From JALHST01 sp038316335 (GTDB lineage Bacteria; Bacteroidota; Bacteroidia; Flavobacteriales; Flavobacteriaceae): DNA of 37,964 bases. Under the pieces are notes generated by a model that ran no database searches, was not told the DNA's origin, and saw only the letters and a program-made list of their open reading frames with translations. How positions within the stretch are numbered: position 1 is the stretch's first letter; each line of letters starts with the position of its first letter. The translations under genes and the position numbers were made by a program. The DNA lies in NCBI GenBank assembly GCA_038316335.1, contig JBBQAM010000035.1:1-37964 (forward strand), written 5' to 3'. Below, in pieces: positions 1 to 8,508 of the stretch.

Positions 1-29
1 ACGGGGCTTTTTTTATAGGAAGAATCGGG

Positions 30-893
30 TTACCCCAAATACGTCTTTAAGAGTTTACTTCTTGAATTATGTCGTAGTTTCCGGATAGCCTTCTCTCGTA
101 TCTGCCGCACCCTTTCACGTGTTAAATCAAATGTATGCCCTATTTCAGCCAAAGTCATTGACTGTTGGTCTCCAATACCATAATATAATTTTACCACATC
201 GGCTTCCCGCGGCGATAAGGTCTCCAAGGCACGATTGATTTCTGTATTCAGCGACTGCTGCATTAGAATCGTATCCGGTCTTGGCGATTCGCCCGAACGC
301 AGTACATCATACAAATTCGAATCTTCGCCTTCCCGCAGAGGAGCATCCATTGAAACATGTCTGCCCGCATTCTTCATTGACTGTTTGACCTCGTTCACGG
401 TCATTTCAAGCTCTTTGGCAATTTCTTCGGCCGAAGGGGGTCTTTCATGTGCTTGTTCCAAATACGAAAACGTTTTCTTTATTTTATTTATAGAGCCAAT
501 TTTGTTAAGTGGCAATCGCACTACCCTGGATTGTTCGGCCAATGCCTGCAAAATCGACTGCCGAATCCACCAAACAGCATAGGAGATAAACTTAAATCCA
601 CGTGTTTCATCAAACCTTTTTGCTGCCTTCACCAGGCCAAGATTGCCTTCATTAATTAAATCGGGCAAGGTCAAGCCCTGATTTTGATATTGTTTGGCTA
701 CTGAAACAACAAACCGAAGGTTTGAGACGGTCAATTTTTCAAGGGCTGCCTGATCTCCGGCGCGAATTCTTTGGGCCAATTCAACTTCCTCATGGGCGTT
801 GATCAAATCTATTTTACTGATATCCTGCAAGTATTTGTCCAATGATTTTGATTCTCTATTGGTTACTTGCTTGATGATCTTTAGTTGCCTCAT
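30..893 (-). CDS. rpoD: RNA polymerase sigma factor RpoD/SigA, short Bacteroidota type
   Basis: Primary-type (group 1/2) sigma-70 that directs RNA polymerase to promoters. The 287-residue protein starts MRQLKI, the start typical of the compact Bacteroidota RpoD, which lacks the long region 1.1 of proteobacterial sigma-70. Visible parts in order are a short region 1.2 (about 15-45), region 2 (about 50-125, with the -10-binding helix FISYAVWWIRQ), region 3 (about 130-195, RPPSAEEIAKEL) and region 4 (about 225-285, helix-turn-helix LTRERVRQIREKAIRKL). The family usually has this length, so the gene is intact. It is transcribed leftwards and diverges from the next gene. Region 4 and the linker before it (YYGIGDQQ) differ from my memory of the housekeeping flavobacterial protein, so a second RpoD paralogue is possible. 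The family is certain; whether it is the housekeeping copy is not. Confidence 0.93.
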   Translation of the reverse strand: MRQLKIIKQVTNRESKSLDKYLQDISKIDLINAHEEVELAQRIRAGDQAALEKLTVSNLRFVVSVAKQYQNQGLTLPDLINEGNLGLVKAAKRFDETRGFKFISYAVWWIRQSILQALAEQSRVVRLPLNKIGSINKIKKTFSYLEQAHERPPSAEEIAKELEMTVNEVKQSMKNAGRHVSMDAPLREGEDSNLYDVLRSGESPRPDTILMQQSLNTEINRALETLSPREADVVKLYYGIGDQQSMTLAEIGHTFDLTRERVRQIREKAIRKLRHNSRSKLLKTYLG

Positions 894-1039
894 ATGTGTA
901 TGTTGATTTTAGTTTCTACAAGAGTTCATAATACATCATTATTATGTCTTTTCCAAAGGGTTCGGGGTATTCTTATACATTATTTATGAGAAGTTTAAGA
1001 ATTTTAGCTTCATATACCCCTTATTCTAATGTCTTGCCT

Positions 1040-1047
1040 TATTTTTG
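1040..1047 (+). promoter_or_regulatory. Bacteroidota -7 box TAnnTTTG upstream of the DUF6155-like gene
   Basis: TATTTTTG is an exact match to the TAnnTTTG -7 consensus used by the Bacteroidota primary sigma factor. It lies 18 bases before the ATG at 1066. No good -33 TTTG was found at normal spacing, so this rests on the -7 box alone. It overlaps a possible upstream TTG start at 1045, which argues against that start. Confidence 0.4.
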
Positions 1048-1065
1048 GGATTGAAAGCCAGGGGA

Positions 1066-1575
1066 ATGAGCAAAAGGGCACTGAAAAAATACCTTACAGC
1101 ACTTAAAAAGACCGAATTGGAAATACAATTGTTAGACCTCTACGATCGTTTTCCCGCGGTGAAGGAGTATTATGACTTCGTATTTAATCCGAAGGAGGAC
1201 AAATTACTACAAGCGGCCAAGGCTAAAATAGCCAATGAATATTTTCCCATAAAGCGTAAAAAACCAAAGGCGAGGCGGTCCATTGCCCAAAAATACATCA
1301 AACAGTTCATAACATTGGGTGTCGATCCACATTTGATTGGAGACTTCATGATTTTTAATCTAGAAACTTCCCAGGCATTTTCAATTAATAGAAACCTCCC
1401 GGATTCATTTTTTAAGAGTATGTTAAACTCGTTTGTTGAGGCGGTACATTTTATATCGGTTCATGGCTTGCTCGATGAACTTAAAGATCGGGTCGTACAT
1501 GTTTACAAGACCACCCAAGAGCATGATTGGCGCTTCTCTGAGGATTTTTCGAAGGCCATGGATATATTCGAATAA
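1066..1575 (+). CDS. DUF6155-like conserved hypothetical protein
   Basis: A 169-residue, strongly charged helical protein with no signal peptide or membrane segment, so probably cytoplasmic. The N-terminal pattern (MSKRALKKYL, then LLDLYDRF, YYDFVFNPKEDKLL and a lysine-rich KRKKPKARR) resembles the Bacteroidota family I know as DUF6155. No biochemical function is known to me. I chose ATG 1066 over the in-frame TTG at 1045 because it is preceded closely by AGGGGA and because the TTG lies inside a -7 promoter box. The stop is separated from the ATG of the following dehydrogenase by one base, so the two are probably co-transcribed and translationally coupled. Confidence 0.8.
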   Translation: MSKRALKKYLTALKKTELEIQLLDLYDRFPAVKEYYDFVFNPKEDKLLQAAKAKIANEYFPIKRKKPKARRSIAQKYIKQFITLGVDPHLIGDFMIFNLETSQAFSINRNLPDSFFKSMLNSFVEAVHFISVHGLLDELKDRVVHVYKTTQEHDWRFSEDFSKAMDIFE

Positions 1576-1576
1576 T

Positions 1577-2503
1577 ATGGCAATAGTAATCATTCGGCAA
1601 GACCAAAAGATCGAAGCATGGAAAACGGCCCTAAAGGCCGCAGACCCGAACCTTCAGGTGTTTAGTTATCTTGAAGACCATCCTGTCTCTGATATCGATA
1701 TGGCCCTGGTTTGGAAACATCCGCGGGGAGCACTCACTAAATATCCTAATCTAAGGTGTATTGCCTCAAGTGGTGCTGGGGTCGATTTTATTTTTGAAGA
1801 TGATTATCCTAAAAAAACACCGATTACCAGGGTCGTTGATACGATGTTGGCCAACGACATGTCAGAACATGTGATTGCAGTAGTTTTTAGTTATTTAAAG
1901 AACTTGGGAAGCTATCGTTTAGACCAAACACGGGGTATTTGGAAACCCAGGGACTATCACCGCATTTGCGACTTTACCATTGGCATCCTAGGCATCGGGG
2001 CCTTAGGCACCGTTTTGGCCAATGACTTGATAAAATACGGATTTAAGGCCAAAGGGTGGGCACAATCAAAAAAAGCTATTGATGGACTTCCCATGTTTTT
2101 GGGAGATGCTCAATTGCCTTCATTCTTGGCCGATATACACATCTTGGTTTGTCTCTTGCCCTTGACCGAAAAAACAGCAGGAATACTCAACAAAGCGCTA
2201 TTCGACCAATTGCCCAAAGGGGCATATATTATAAACGTGGCCCGCGGAGGTCATTTGGTAGATGCCGATTTACTGCAAATGATCGACTCGGGACATCTAT
2301 CTGGGGCATGTCTTGACGTGTACCATGAAGAACCACTGCCTGCTACCCATCCGTTCTGGCAGCATGATAAAATACATATGACACCGCATTATGCCAGTGT
2401 TTCCGATACCGCTTCGGTCGTCCCACAAATTATTGAAAACTATCAAAGACTGCAAGATGGTAGGGCCTTGTTGCACCAAGTTTCGCAGAACAAAGGGTAT
2501 TAA
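1577..2503 (+). CDS. D-2-hydroxyacid dehydrogenase, glyoxylate/hydroxypyruvate reductase A-like
   Basis: NAD(P)H-dependent reductase of 2-keto acids in the GhrA branch (glyoxylate to glycolate, hydroxypyruvate to glycerate). The 308-residue protein carries the Rossmann motif GILGIGALG (residues 136-144), the catalytic Arg in VARGG (R223), Glu in HEEPLP (about E251-E252) and His in MTPHYA (H271). An Arg-Glu-His set of this kind marks an active enzyme. The open frame extends upstream inside the preceding gene, but the ATG at 1577, one base after that gene's stop, gives the family's normal N-terminus. The exact substrate cannot be read from the sequence. It forms a two-gene unit with the DUF6155-like gene. 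Confidence 0.9.
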   Translation: MAIVIIRQDQKIEAWKTALKAADPNLQVFSYLEDHPVSDIDMALVWKHPRGALTKYPNLRCIASSGAGVDFIFEDDYPKKTPITRVVDTMLANDMSEHVIAVVFSYLKNLGSYRLDQTRGIWKPRDYHRICDFTIGILGIGALGTVLANDLIKYGFKAKGWAQSKKAIDGLPMFLGDAQLPSFLADIHILVCLLPLTEKTAGILNKALFDQLPKGAYIINVARGGHLVDADLLQMIDSGHLSGACLDVYHEEPLPATHPFWQHDKIHMTPHYASVSDTASVVPQIIENYQRLQDGRALLHQVSQNKGY

Positions 2504-2512
2504 GACCTCGGG

Positions 2513-2535
2513 GATTTCCTTTCAATTGGGAAATC
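2513..2535 (+). terminator. Possible weak terminator after the dehydrogenase
   Basis: GATTTCC (2513-2519) and GGAAATC (2529-2535) form a 7-bp stem with a 9-base loop, followed by AAGATTTTATTT. The T tract is imperfect, so this is only a candidate. Confidence 0.3.
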
Positions 2536-2582
2536 AAGATTTTATTTCTCCTCATATTTTTCGGGGAAGCGTAAAAATCTAT

Positions 2583-2590
2583 TAATTTTG
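2583..2590 (+). promoter_or_regulatory. Bacteroidota -7 box TAnnTTTG upstream of the helicase gene
   Basis: TAATTTTG is an exact -7 consensus match. It lies about 66 bases before the proposed helicase start and after the putative terminator at 2513-2535, so the helicase probably has its own promoter. No clear -33 TTTG is visible at normal spacing. Confidence 0.4.
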
Positions 2591-2656
2591 CAAAATTGGA
2601 GTGATCACAACCATTCCGTTAGAACGTTTTGAATCAAAACAAATCAAATCAGCCCT

Positions 2657-4165
2657 TTGCAGCAGAGAAACGATATCACCGAGAAAACACTTTACGACTA
2701 TCAAGAGGAGGATTTGAATGCTATTTTCGAGCATTTAGATAATGGCTCCGGTGGTAACCTACTTTATCAACTTCCGACCGGGGGTGGTAAAACCGTTGTG
2801 TTTTCGGAAATTGCACGAAGATATATAGAGCATTCCCAAAAAAAGGTGGTCGTGCTTACCCATCGGATAGAATTGAGCAACCAGACTTCCCAAATGTTGA
2901 CGGGTTTTGGGGTCAAAAATAAAATCATCAATAGCGAGGTCAAAGAACTGCGGGATCAGGACAATTATATGTGCTTTGTTGCCATGGTTGAAACCTTGAA
3001 CAATAGATTGCAGGAGGAAAAGGTCGAAATCAAGAACATCGGGCTTGTAATTATTGACGAAGCACATTATAATTCTTTCAGAAAGTTGTTCAAATTCTTT
3101 GAAAAGTCGACCATTTTGGGGGTTACGGCAACGCCCTTGAGTTCGAATATCAAGCTTCCGATGAAAGACAATTATAAAAAACTGATTGTTGGGGAATCAA
3201 TAACCTCTTTGATCAAAAAGAAATTCTTGGCCAAGGCTAATGTATATAGCTACGATGTAAGCCTGCAGAGTTTGAAACTTGGAATCAGTGGTGATTATAC
3301 CGTTAAATCTTCCGACGAGCTTTATGGCAATCATAATATGCTCGGGAAATTACTAAATGCGTATTGTGAAATTGCCAAAGGTACCAAGACCTTGATCTTT
3401 AATAACGGGATCAATACCTCGCGTTATGTGTACGAGACCTTCAAAAAAGCAGGAATAAACATTCGGCATCTTGATAACAAGAATACTGCCACAGAAAGAC
3501 GGGAAATACTCGAATGGTTTTCGAAGACGCCCGATGCCGTGTTGACTTCAGTGAGTATACTTACCACTGGTTTTGATGAACCGACCGTTGAATCGATTAT
3601 TTTGAACAGGGCGACCCGTTCGTTGACACTCTATTTTCAAATGATCGGGCGGGGATCACGTATTTTGCCGAATAAGGATGAATTCACCGTGGTCGATATG
3701 GGCAACAATATTGCACGGTTCGGTCTTTGGGACGCACCGATCGATTGGCAGGAAATTTTTCATTTCCCTGATTTTTATCTTGAGAATATTAAGAACGACG
3801 AAGATATTGAGCGTGAATTCGTATATGAAATGCCTGAAGCGCTAAAAGCCAAATTTTCAAGGTCACAAAATATTTCGTACGATGTAAAGGATGAGTATAA
3901 AAAGATTTTCGCGAAAGGGTTGAAATCAAAGATCGTTTTAGAACAAAGCATTGAACAACATGCGCAAATGTGTATTGAAAATGCCAAAGATGTATTTGAA
4001 GCACGTAAGCTCGCCAAATTATTAAGCGAGGAAATTAGTTATCGTGTGCGACAGTATTCGTATTGCATCATGAACAATACAAAAAATTATAAGGAGTGGT
4101 TGGAGGAAGACTATGAACGCAAGTTGCGCTCGGCCATTTCCAGAAAGTTCGCCGCTAGGATGTGA
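2657..4165 (+). CDS. DEAD/DEAH-box superfamily 2 helicase
   Basis: ATP-dependent nucleic-acid helicase of superfamily 2, the type III restriction/UvrB-like (ResIII) kind. In the 502 residues I see Walker A PTGGGKT (40-46), motif Ia VVLTHR (65-70), Walker B DEAH (134-137), motif III TATP (157-160) and motif VI QMIGRGSR (328-335). These give two complete RecA-like domains. The C-terminal 150 residues are charged and helical with no recognised domain. There is no ATG near the start: the frame opens after a TGA at 2630 and TTG at 2657 is the best start, placing the YDYQ motif near residue 13. No restriction or methylase partner is adjacent, so a housekeeping repair or RNA role is as likely as a defence role. 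Confidence 0.85.
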   Translation: MQQRNDITEKTLYDYQEEDLNAIFEHLDNGSGGNLLYQLPTGGGKTVVFSEIARRYIEHSQKKVVVLTHRIELSNQTSQMLTGFGVKNKIINSEVKELRDQDNYMCFVAMVETLNNRLQEEKVEIKNIGLVIIDEAHYNSFRKLFKFFEKSTILGVTATPLSSNIKLPMKDNYKKLIVGESITSLIKKKFLAKANVYSYDVSLQSLKLGISGDYTVKSSDELYGNHNMLGKLLNAYCEIAKGTKTLIFNNGINTSRYVYETFKKAGINIRHLDNKNTATERREILEWFSKTPDAVLTSVSILTTGFDEPTVESIILNRATRSLTLYFQMIGRGSRILPNKDEFTVVDMGNNIARFGLWDAPIDWQEIFHFPDFYLENIKNDEDIEREFVYEMPEALKAKFSRSQNISYDVKDEYKKIFAKGLKSKIVLEQSIEQHAQMCIENAKDVFEARKLAKLLSEEISYRVRQYSYCIMNNTKNYKEWLEEDYERKLRSAISRKFAARM

Positions 4166-4246
4166 GCAACTTGCAGGGTGCGGTTTAATAGTCTGAAACG
4201 CCTGGATATAAATTAGCACACCTTCCCGTATTTGAAATTAAACAAA

Positions 4247-5497
4247 ATGTACAACGTTGTCATCATCGGACTCAATTGGCCTGAACCGCTAGCTACGGCG
4301 GCCGGGACAAGGATGCGGCAGCTAATCGATTTTTTTTTGGAGCTAAAATGTCAAGTGACATTTGCAAGTACTGGTAAGTACTCCGCACTTTCAATCGATT
4401 TCGAATCGATGAAGGTAATTGCAACACCCATTCGACTGAACCATGAAAGTTTTGATGGGTTTATTAAGGAATTACAGCCAGATATCGTAGTATTCGATAG
4501 GTTTTTAGCTGAAGAGCAATTCGGGTGGCGGGTAGCCCAATTTGCGCCCCGCGCCTTACGAATTTTAGACACCGAAGACCTCCATTCCCTTCGACACGTG
4601 CGACAAATGGCCATAGGGTCACAACGGGATTTTTCGGAAAAAGATTGGTTGGAAGATGACATGACAAGAAGGGAAATGGCAAGTATCTACCGGTGTGACC
4701 TATCATTGATTATCTCGACTTTTGAGATGGAGCTTCTGACCAAAGCCATCCGTATTCCAGATGACATTCTGCTGCATTTGCCATTTTTACTGGGATCGAT
4801 CGATCATGAACATAGCGCGAATTGGCCCTCTTATGAAACCCGGGGAGATTTTGTTTTTGTTGGCAATGGGAAACATGCACCCAATATCGATGCAATCGAG
4901 TGGCTGAAAACAGCAATTTGGCCCTTGATCCGTAAAAGACTTCCAGAGGTACAGGTATATATTTATGGGGCTTATTTACCGGAAACCGTTGTCAGAATGC
5001 ATAATCCTCGCGATGGATTTCTGGTTCGGGGGCAGGTTGAAAATATTCAGCAAGAATTGGGATTGGCGCGAATAAATTTGGCGCCGTTGCGCTTTGGGGC
5101 AGGTATCAAAGGGAAATTAAGTGATGCCATGCGCTCGGGAACACCCAATGTTACTACCAAAATAGGCGCGGAAGGAATGCATGATTCACTCGAATGGGCA
5201 GGTGCCATCGCAGATACCCCTGAGCAGTTCGCAAGGGCGGCATTTCGTTTATATACGAAAAAGAAACTTTGGACTGAAGCCCAGGCGAAGGGCATAACGA
5301 TTATCAATACGCTCTATGACAAGAAAAAGTTGGGGCGTATTTTTAGGGTGCGCATAGAAACCACCACGAAAGATCTAAATCAACACAGGGCCAATAATTT
5401 TGTAGGCCGAATGTTAACGCACCAAACGATGCTTAGCACTAAATATCTTTCAAAATGGATCGAAGCCAAGAACAAGAACATCGAATATCCCCAATAG
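4247..5497 (+). CDS. Glycosyltransferase, GT4-like (GT-B fold)
   Basis: Predicted cytoplasmic glycosyltransferase of the GT-B fold, transferring a sugar from an activated donor. From ATG 4247 it is 416 residues. The N-terminal acceptor domain begins with a beta-strand and glycine loop (VVIIGLNWPEPLATAAGTRM). The C-terminal donor domain has FVFVGNGKHAPNIDAIEWL, the strand VQVYIYG, and LAPLRFGAGIKGKLSDAMRSGTP, matching the usual nucleotide-sugar binding region of Glyco_trans_1 proteins. The in-frame TTG at 4232 is less likely because ATG 4247 places the first strand directly at the N-terminus. Donor and acceptor are unknown. It stands alone, not within a polysaccharide cluster. Confidence 0.82.
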   Translation: MYNVVIIGLNWPEPLATAAGTRMRQLIDFFLELKCQVTFASTGKYSALSIDFESMKVIATPIRLNHESFDGFIKELQPDIVVFDRFLAEEQFGWRVAQFAPRALRILDTEDLHSLRHVRQMAIGSQRDFSEKDWLEDDMTRREMASIYRCDLSLIISTFEMELLTKAIRIPDDILLHLPFLLGSIDHEHSANWPSYETRGDFVFVGNGKHAPNIDAIEWLKTAIWPLIRKRLPEVQVYIYGAYLPETVVRMHNPRDGFLVRGQVENIQQELGLARINLAPLRFGAGIKGKLSDAMRSGTPNVTTKIGAEGMHDSLEWAGAIADTPEQFARAAFRLYTKKKLWTEAQAKGITIINTLYDKKKLGRIFRVRIETTTKDLNQHRANNFVGRMLTHQTMLSTKYLSKWIEAKNKNIEYPQ

Positions 5498-5549
5498 GGC
5501 GTATTCTATAAAGAAGTTTATCTTTAATTTTATTTAAACCGTTTTAAAA

Positions 5550-6392
5550 ATGGAAAAACCCGCTTGGAAAACTGTAAAAGAATTTGAGGATATTACCTAT
5601 AAAAAATGCGATGGGGTTGCTAGGATTGCATTTAACAGGCCAGATGTTCGTAATGCCTTTCGGCCTAAGACGACCAGTGAACTGTATCAGGCATTTTATG
5701 ATGCCCAGGAAGACACATCGATCGGAGTCGTCTTATTGTCAGGGGAAGGCCCATCGAACAAAGATGGCGTATATGCCTTCTGTAGCGGGGGGGATCAAAA
5801 CGCTAGGGGACACCAGGGATATGTCGGGGAGGATGGAATGCACCGCCTGAATATTTTGGAAGTGCAACGCCTTATCCGTTTTATGCCGAAGGTTGTCATA
5901 GCCGTTGTCCCCGGATGGGCCGTCGGAGGTGGCCACAGCCTGCATGTGGTCTGTGATCTTTCCTTGGCCAGTAAGGAGCATGCGATTTTTAAACAGACCG
6001 ATGCCGATGTGACCAGTTTTGACGGAGGCTATGGGTCGGCGTATTTGGCGAAAATGGTCGGTCAAAAAAAAGCACGTGAGATTTTTTTCCTGGGCCGTAG
6101 TTATAGTGCTCAGGAAGCGTTCGATATGGGAATGGTCAACGCAGTTGTGCCCCACGGGGAATTAGAGGACACCGCTTTTCACTGGGCCCAAGAAATACTT
6201 GGAAAATCACCTACTGCTATCAAAATGCTTAAGTTCGCGATGAACCTTACCGATGATGGGATGGTTGGCCAGCAGGTCTTTGCAGGGGAAGCTACGCGAT
6301 TGGCCTATATGACGGAGGAAGCTAAGGAAGGTAGGAATGCTTTTTTGGAGAAGCGAAAACCCAATTTCGGAACTAATAAATGGTTGCCATAG
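5550..6392 (+). CDS. menB: 1,4-dihydroxy-2-naphthoyl-CoA synthase
   Basis: Crotonase-fold enzyme of menaquinone synthesis that closes the second ring of O-succinylbenzoyl-CoA to give 1,4-dihydroxy-2-naphthoyl-CoA. The 280 residues show the CSGGDQ oxyanion-hole loop (78-83), GWAVGGGHSLHV (122-133) and SFDGGYGSAYLA (156-167), all MenB hallmarks. The segment QTDADV (149-154) has Asp where E. coli MenB has QTGPKV with Gly. An Asp here marks the type II, bicarbonate-independent MenBs such as that of Mycobacterium tuberculosis. The length is normal. No other men gene lies in the window, so it is a detached pathway gene. A one-mismatch -7 box (TATCTTTA, 5519-5526) precedes it. Confidence 0.95.
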   Translation: MEKPAWKTVKEFEDITYKKCDGVARIAFNRPDVRNAFRPKTTSELYQAFYDAQEDTSIGVVLLSGEGPSNKDGVYAFCSGGDQNARGHQGYVGEDGMHRLNILEVQRLIRFMPKVVIAVVPGWAVGGGHSLHVVCDLSLASKEHAIFKQTDADVTSFDGGYGSAYLAKMVGQKKAREIFFLGRSYSAQEAFDMGMVNAVVPHGELEDTAFHWAQEILGKSPTAIKMLKFAMNLTDDGMVGQQVFAGEATRLAYMTEEAKEGRNAFLEKRKPNFGTNKWLP

Positions 6393-6476
6393 TAGGCTTG
6401 TAAACAGTATATTCATCCATTTAAACCGCACTTCGAACCATATTTCCTGAATAGTGCGTAAAATAGCTAGTAAACT

Positions 6477-6512
6477 AAAAAGAGCCCGATCAATTAAGAA
6501 CGAGCTCTTTTA
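6477..6512. terminator. Bidirectional rho-independent terminator
   Basis: AAAAGAGCCCG (6478-6488) and CGAGCTCTTTT (6501-6511) form an 11-bp stem with one mismatch and a 12-base loop. The T run is four bases on the plus strand and five on the minus strand, so the minus direction is the stronger. It ends menB transcription and also follows the minus-strand coding remnant at 6556. Confidence 0.8.
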
Positions 6513-6555
6513 CGAGAACACTATATGAAAATGAAAAATCTTGTTTACTGATTAA

Positions 6556-6711
6556 TTACATGGTAAACTTAATCGCTTTCATGATTGCATCGAAATTATT
6601 GTTGTGAAGCGCCACAAAGTTGTTGTAGGTTGATACTTTTGTGATATCTGACCGGTATCTTCGGGATAAGCGTATTAAAGAATCTAAAGAAAATGAAAAA
6701 GAACCTGAAAA
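6556..6711 (-). pseudogene. Possible 3' fragment of a lost gene
   Basis: On the minus strand a frame with no start codon in its first half reads as plausible protein, ending YNNFVALHNNNFDAIMKAIK, then FTM and TAA at 6556-6558. The terminator at 6477-6512 follows 44 bases later with its stronger T run in this direction. The frame closes upstream at a stop at 6712, inside the DM13 gene on the other strand. I do not recognise the family. It may be the tail of a gene removed by rearrangement, or a chance open frame of about 50 codons. Confidence 0.3.
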
Positions 6712-7118
6712 TTATTTCGTATTTCCTCTTGCTGGGCGTCCTAGGATGCTCCAAATCGGCAACCATCGAGAAAATGGTAAAAATGGAAGTTATTCAAGGG
6801 CCTTCTGGTGCCGTTGAAAGTGATCTGTCAGGTGTATTTGTTGATGGCGCGCACCCGACAAGCGGAATGGCTTCCATAAATAAGGCACATACCCAATTGA
6901 GCCTGACGAATTTTAAAACCGATGACGGCCCTTTACTCGAAATGTACCTTGCATCCGATGTGCAGGCAACAGACTATATCTCATTGGGCGTACTTAAAGG
7001 ATTGGATGGCAATTACAGCTATGATTTGCCCGCGAACCTCGATTTTGGCACGTATAAATACGTCATGGTCTGGTGCGTTGATTTTTCAATTGATTTTGGG
7101 CATGCCATCCTAGAATGA
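6693..7118 (+). CDS. DM13-domain lipoprotein
   Basis: A 141-residue predicted lipoprotein: the signal peptide MKKNLKIISYFLLLGVLGC ends in a lipobox with Cys19, so it is probably anchored in the outer membrane or periplasm. The rest is one DM13 domain, recognisable from FVDGAHPTSGMA, then LTNFKTDDGPLLEMYLASD, DYISLGVLKG and the final VWCVDFSIDFGHA with its conserved Cys. DM13 domains are predicted to be redox or electron-transfer modules related to DOMON domains, but the role of this single-domain form is unknown. The stop lies one base from the stop of the convergent hydrolase gene, with no terminator between. Confidence 0.82.
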   Translation: MKKNLKIISYFLLLGVLGCSKSATIEKMVKMEVIQGPSGAVESDLSGVFVDGAHPTSGMASINKAHTQLSLTNFKTDDGPLLEMYLASDVQATDYISLGVLKGLDGNYSYDLPANLDFGTYKYVMVWCVDFSIDFGHAILE

Positions 7119-7119
7119 C

Positions 7120-8457
7120 TTAATTCTGGGTAAGAACACTGCTTACAACATCTTTTAAAAAGCGGTTCACATCAAAATCAGGATCTTCGGCGAGACCTGT
7201 GCGAACAATGACCAGGTCTTTTGAGGGTATTATGAATACATATTGACCTTCATATCCATTGGCGGAATATAAGTCCTTGGGCACATCAGGATATTTGCCA
7301 TCCGCATTGAGCCAAAAATGGGCACCATAGGTGCCATTTGAGTGTGCAGTAGGTGTTGTTATGTAATGGATCCAGGAGGTATCGAACAGCTGTTCTCCAT
7401 TCCAGATGCCTTGGTTTAAATACAACAGCCCAAATTTGGCCCAGTCCCTTGTACTTGCCCAACCGTAGGAGGAGCCTACAAAATTTCCGGCCATATCGGT
7501 TTCGATCAGCATCGAATGCATCCCAATTTTGTCGATAAGGGCCTCATAGGGAAAATCGAGATATTCTTGCTCGGTCTTAAATCGCTTTCGAAGGATACCC
7601 GATAATAGATTTGTGGTTCCCGAGGAATAATTCCATAGTTCACCAGGCGCAGCTATGGCTTTCTTGTTCTCCTGTACTTTCGACATATCATCTTCCAAAA
7701 AAAGCATACGCGTAACATCCGATATTGTGGTGTAATCCTCATCCCAGGCCAATCCACTTTGCATGCGCAATAAATCATCGAATCGTATGTCCTTGCGAGT
7801 ATCCTCGTTCCAGGATGCTAATTGAACCGGATTCGTAAGATCTATTTTTTTTTGGTATGCTAATATCCCATACAAAGTGGCCACTACGCTTTTGGTCATC
7901 GACCATCCTAAAATAGGCGTTGTAGGTGGGAAACCATCAATATAACGTTCGGCAATGATGTGGTTTTTATAAGCGACCAAAACGGTGCGTGTTTTTTGTA
8001 TTTCAGGTCTGGCAAAGGCGCTATCCAGGGCCGTGTTCAACATTTTGTAATCGATGGTACCAAAAAGAGTATCATTCGCCTCGGTATCCCCAAATGGAAA
8101 CATACGATCATTGTTCGTTAAACTACGATGGGGTTTCGGCACAATCGCCAAACTGTCATAGGGGCCGTTGATCAAAACACATCCGAGTCGATCCCGACAA
8201 ACAGTTTCACGTTGCATCAGACCAAAAACAGTTGCCGTAGCCGCGTTACCCTTCTGTGTTACTTTTGCCAGTTTGATCAAGGGTACGTTGTTATCATTCG
8301 CGTCGATCGATTCGGCACTTCGATGCGCCACAAAAACACTTGATGCCATATTTTTTGACGCATAGCCCGAAATTATATTTAATTTTGGATAGTTATAGAC
8401 AGCGGTAATAATCACTAAGATTGCTAAAACAAAGAGGATTCTTTTGAAAAGGGTCAT
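7120..8457 (-). CDS. Serine hydrolase, class C beta-lactamase family
   Basis: Penicillin-binding-protein/beta-lactamase-fold serine hydrolase (PF00144-like) of 445 residues. An N-terminal hydrophobic helix (about residues 5-22) acts as signal anchor, placing the enzyme in the periplasm. The nucleophile motif SMTK (S186, K189) and the second motif YSS (Y277-S279, in WNYSSGTT) are intact. The third motif is probably in the C-terminal GYEGQY region. About 150 residues precede the catalytic domain and contain two Cys (87, 93) that might form a disulfide. Members of this family include esterases, D-aminopeptidases and 6-aminohexanoate-oligomer hydrolases; the substrate cannot be inferred. It diverges from the cytochrome/FG-GAP gene. 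Confidence 0.85.
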   Translation of the reverse strand: MTLFKRILFVLAILVIITAVYNYPKLNIISGYASKNMASSVFVAHRSAESIDANDNNVPLIKLAKVTQKGNAATATVFGLMQRETVCRDRLGCVLINGPYDSLAIVPKPHRSLTNNDRMFPFGDTEANDTLFGTIDYKMLNTALDSAFARPEIQKTRTVLVAYKNHIIAERYIDGFPPTTPILGWSMTKSVVATLYGILAYQKKIDLTNPVQLASWNEDTRKDIRFDDLLRMQSGLAWDEDYTTISDVTRMLFLEDDMSKVQENKKAIAAPGELWNYSSGTTNLLSGILRKRFKTEQEYLDFPYEALIDKIGMHSMLIETDMAGNFVGSSYGWASTRDWAKFGLLYLNQGIWNGEQLFDTSWIHYITTPTAHSNGTYGAHFWLNADGKYPDVPKDLYSANGYEGQYVFIIPSKDLVIVRTGLAEDPDFDVNRFLKDVVSSVLTQN

Positions 8458-8508
8458 CGAAGGCCGGGTTTATAATTATTGTAACTTTATCTACGCTAAG
8501 ATAGGAAT

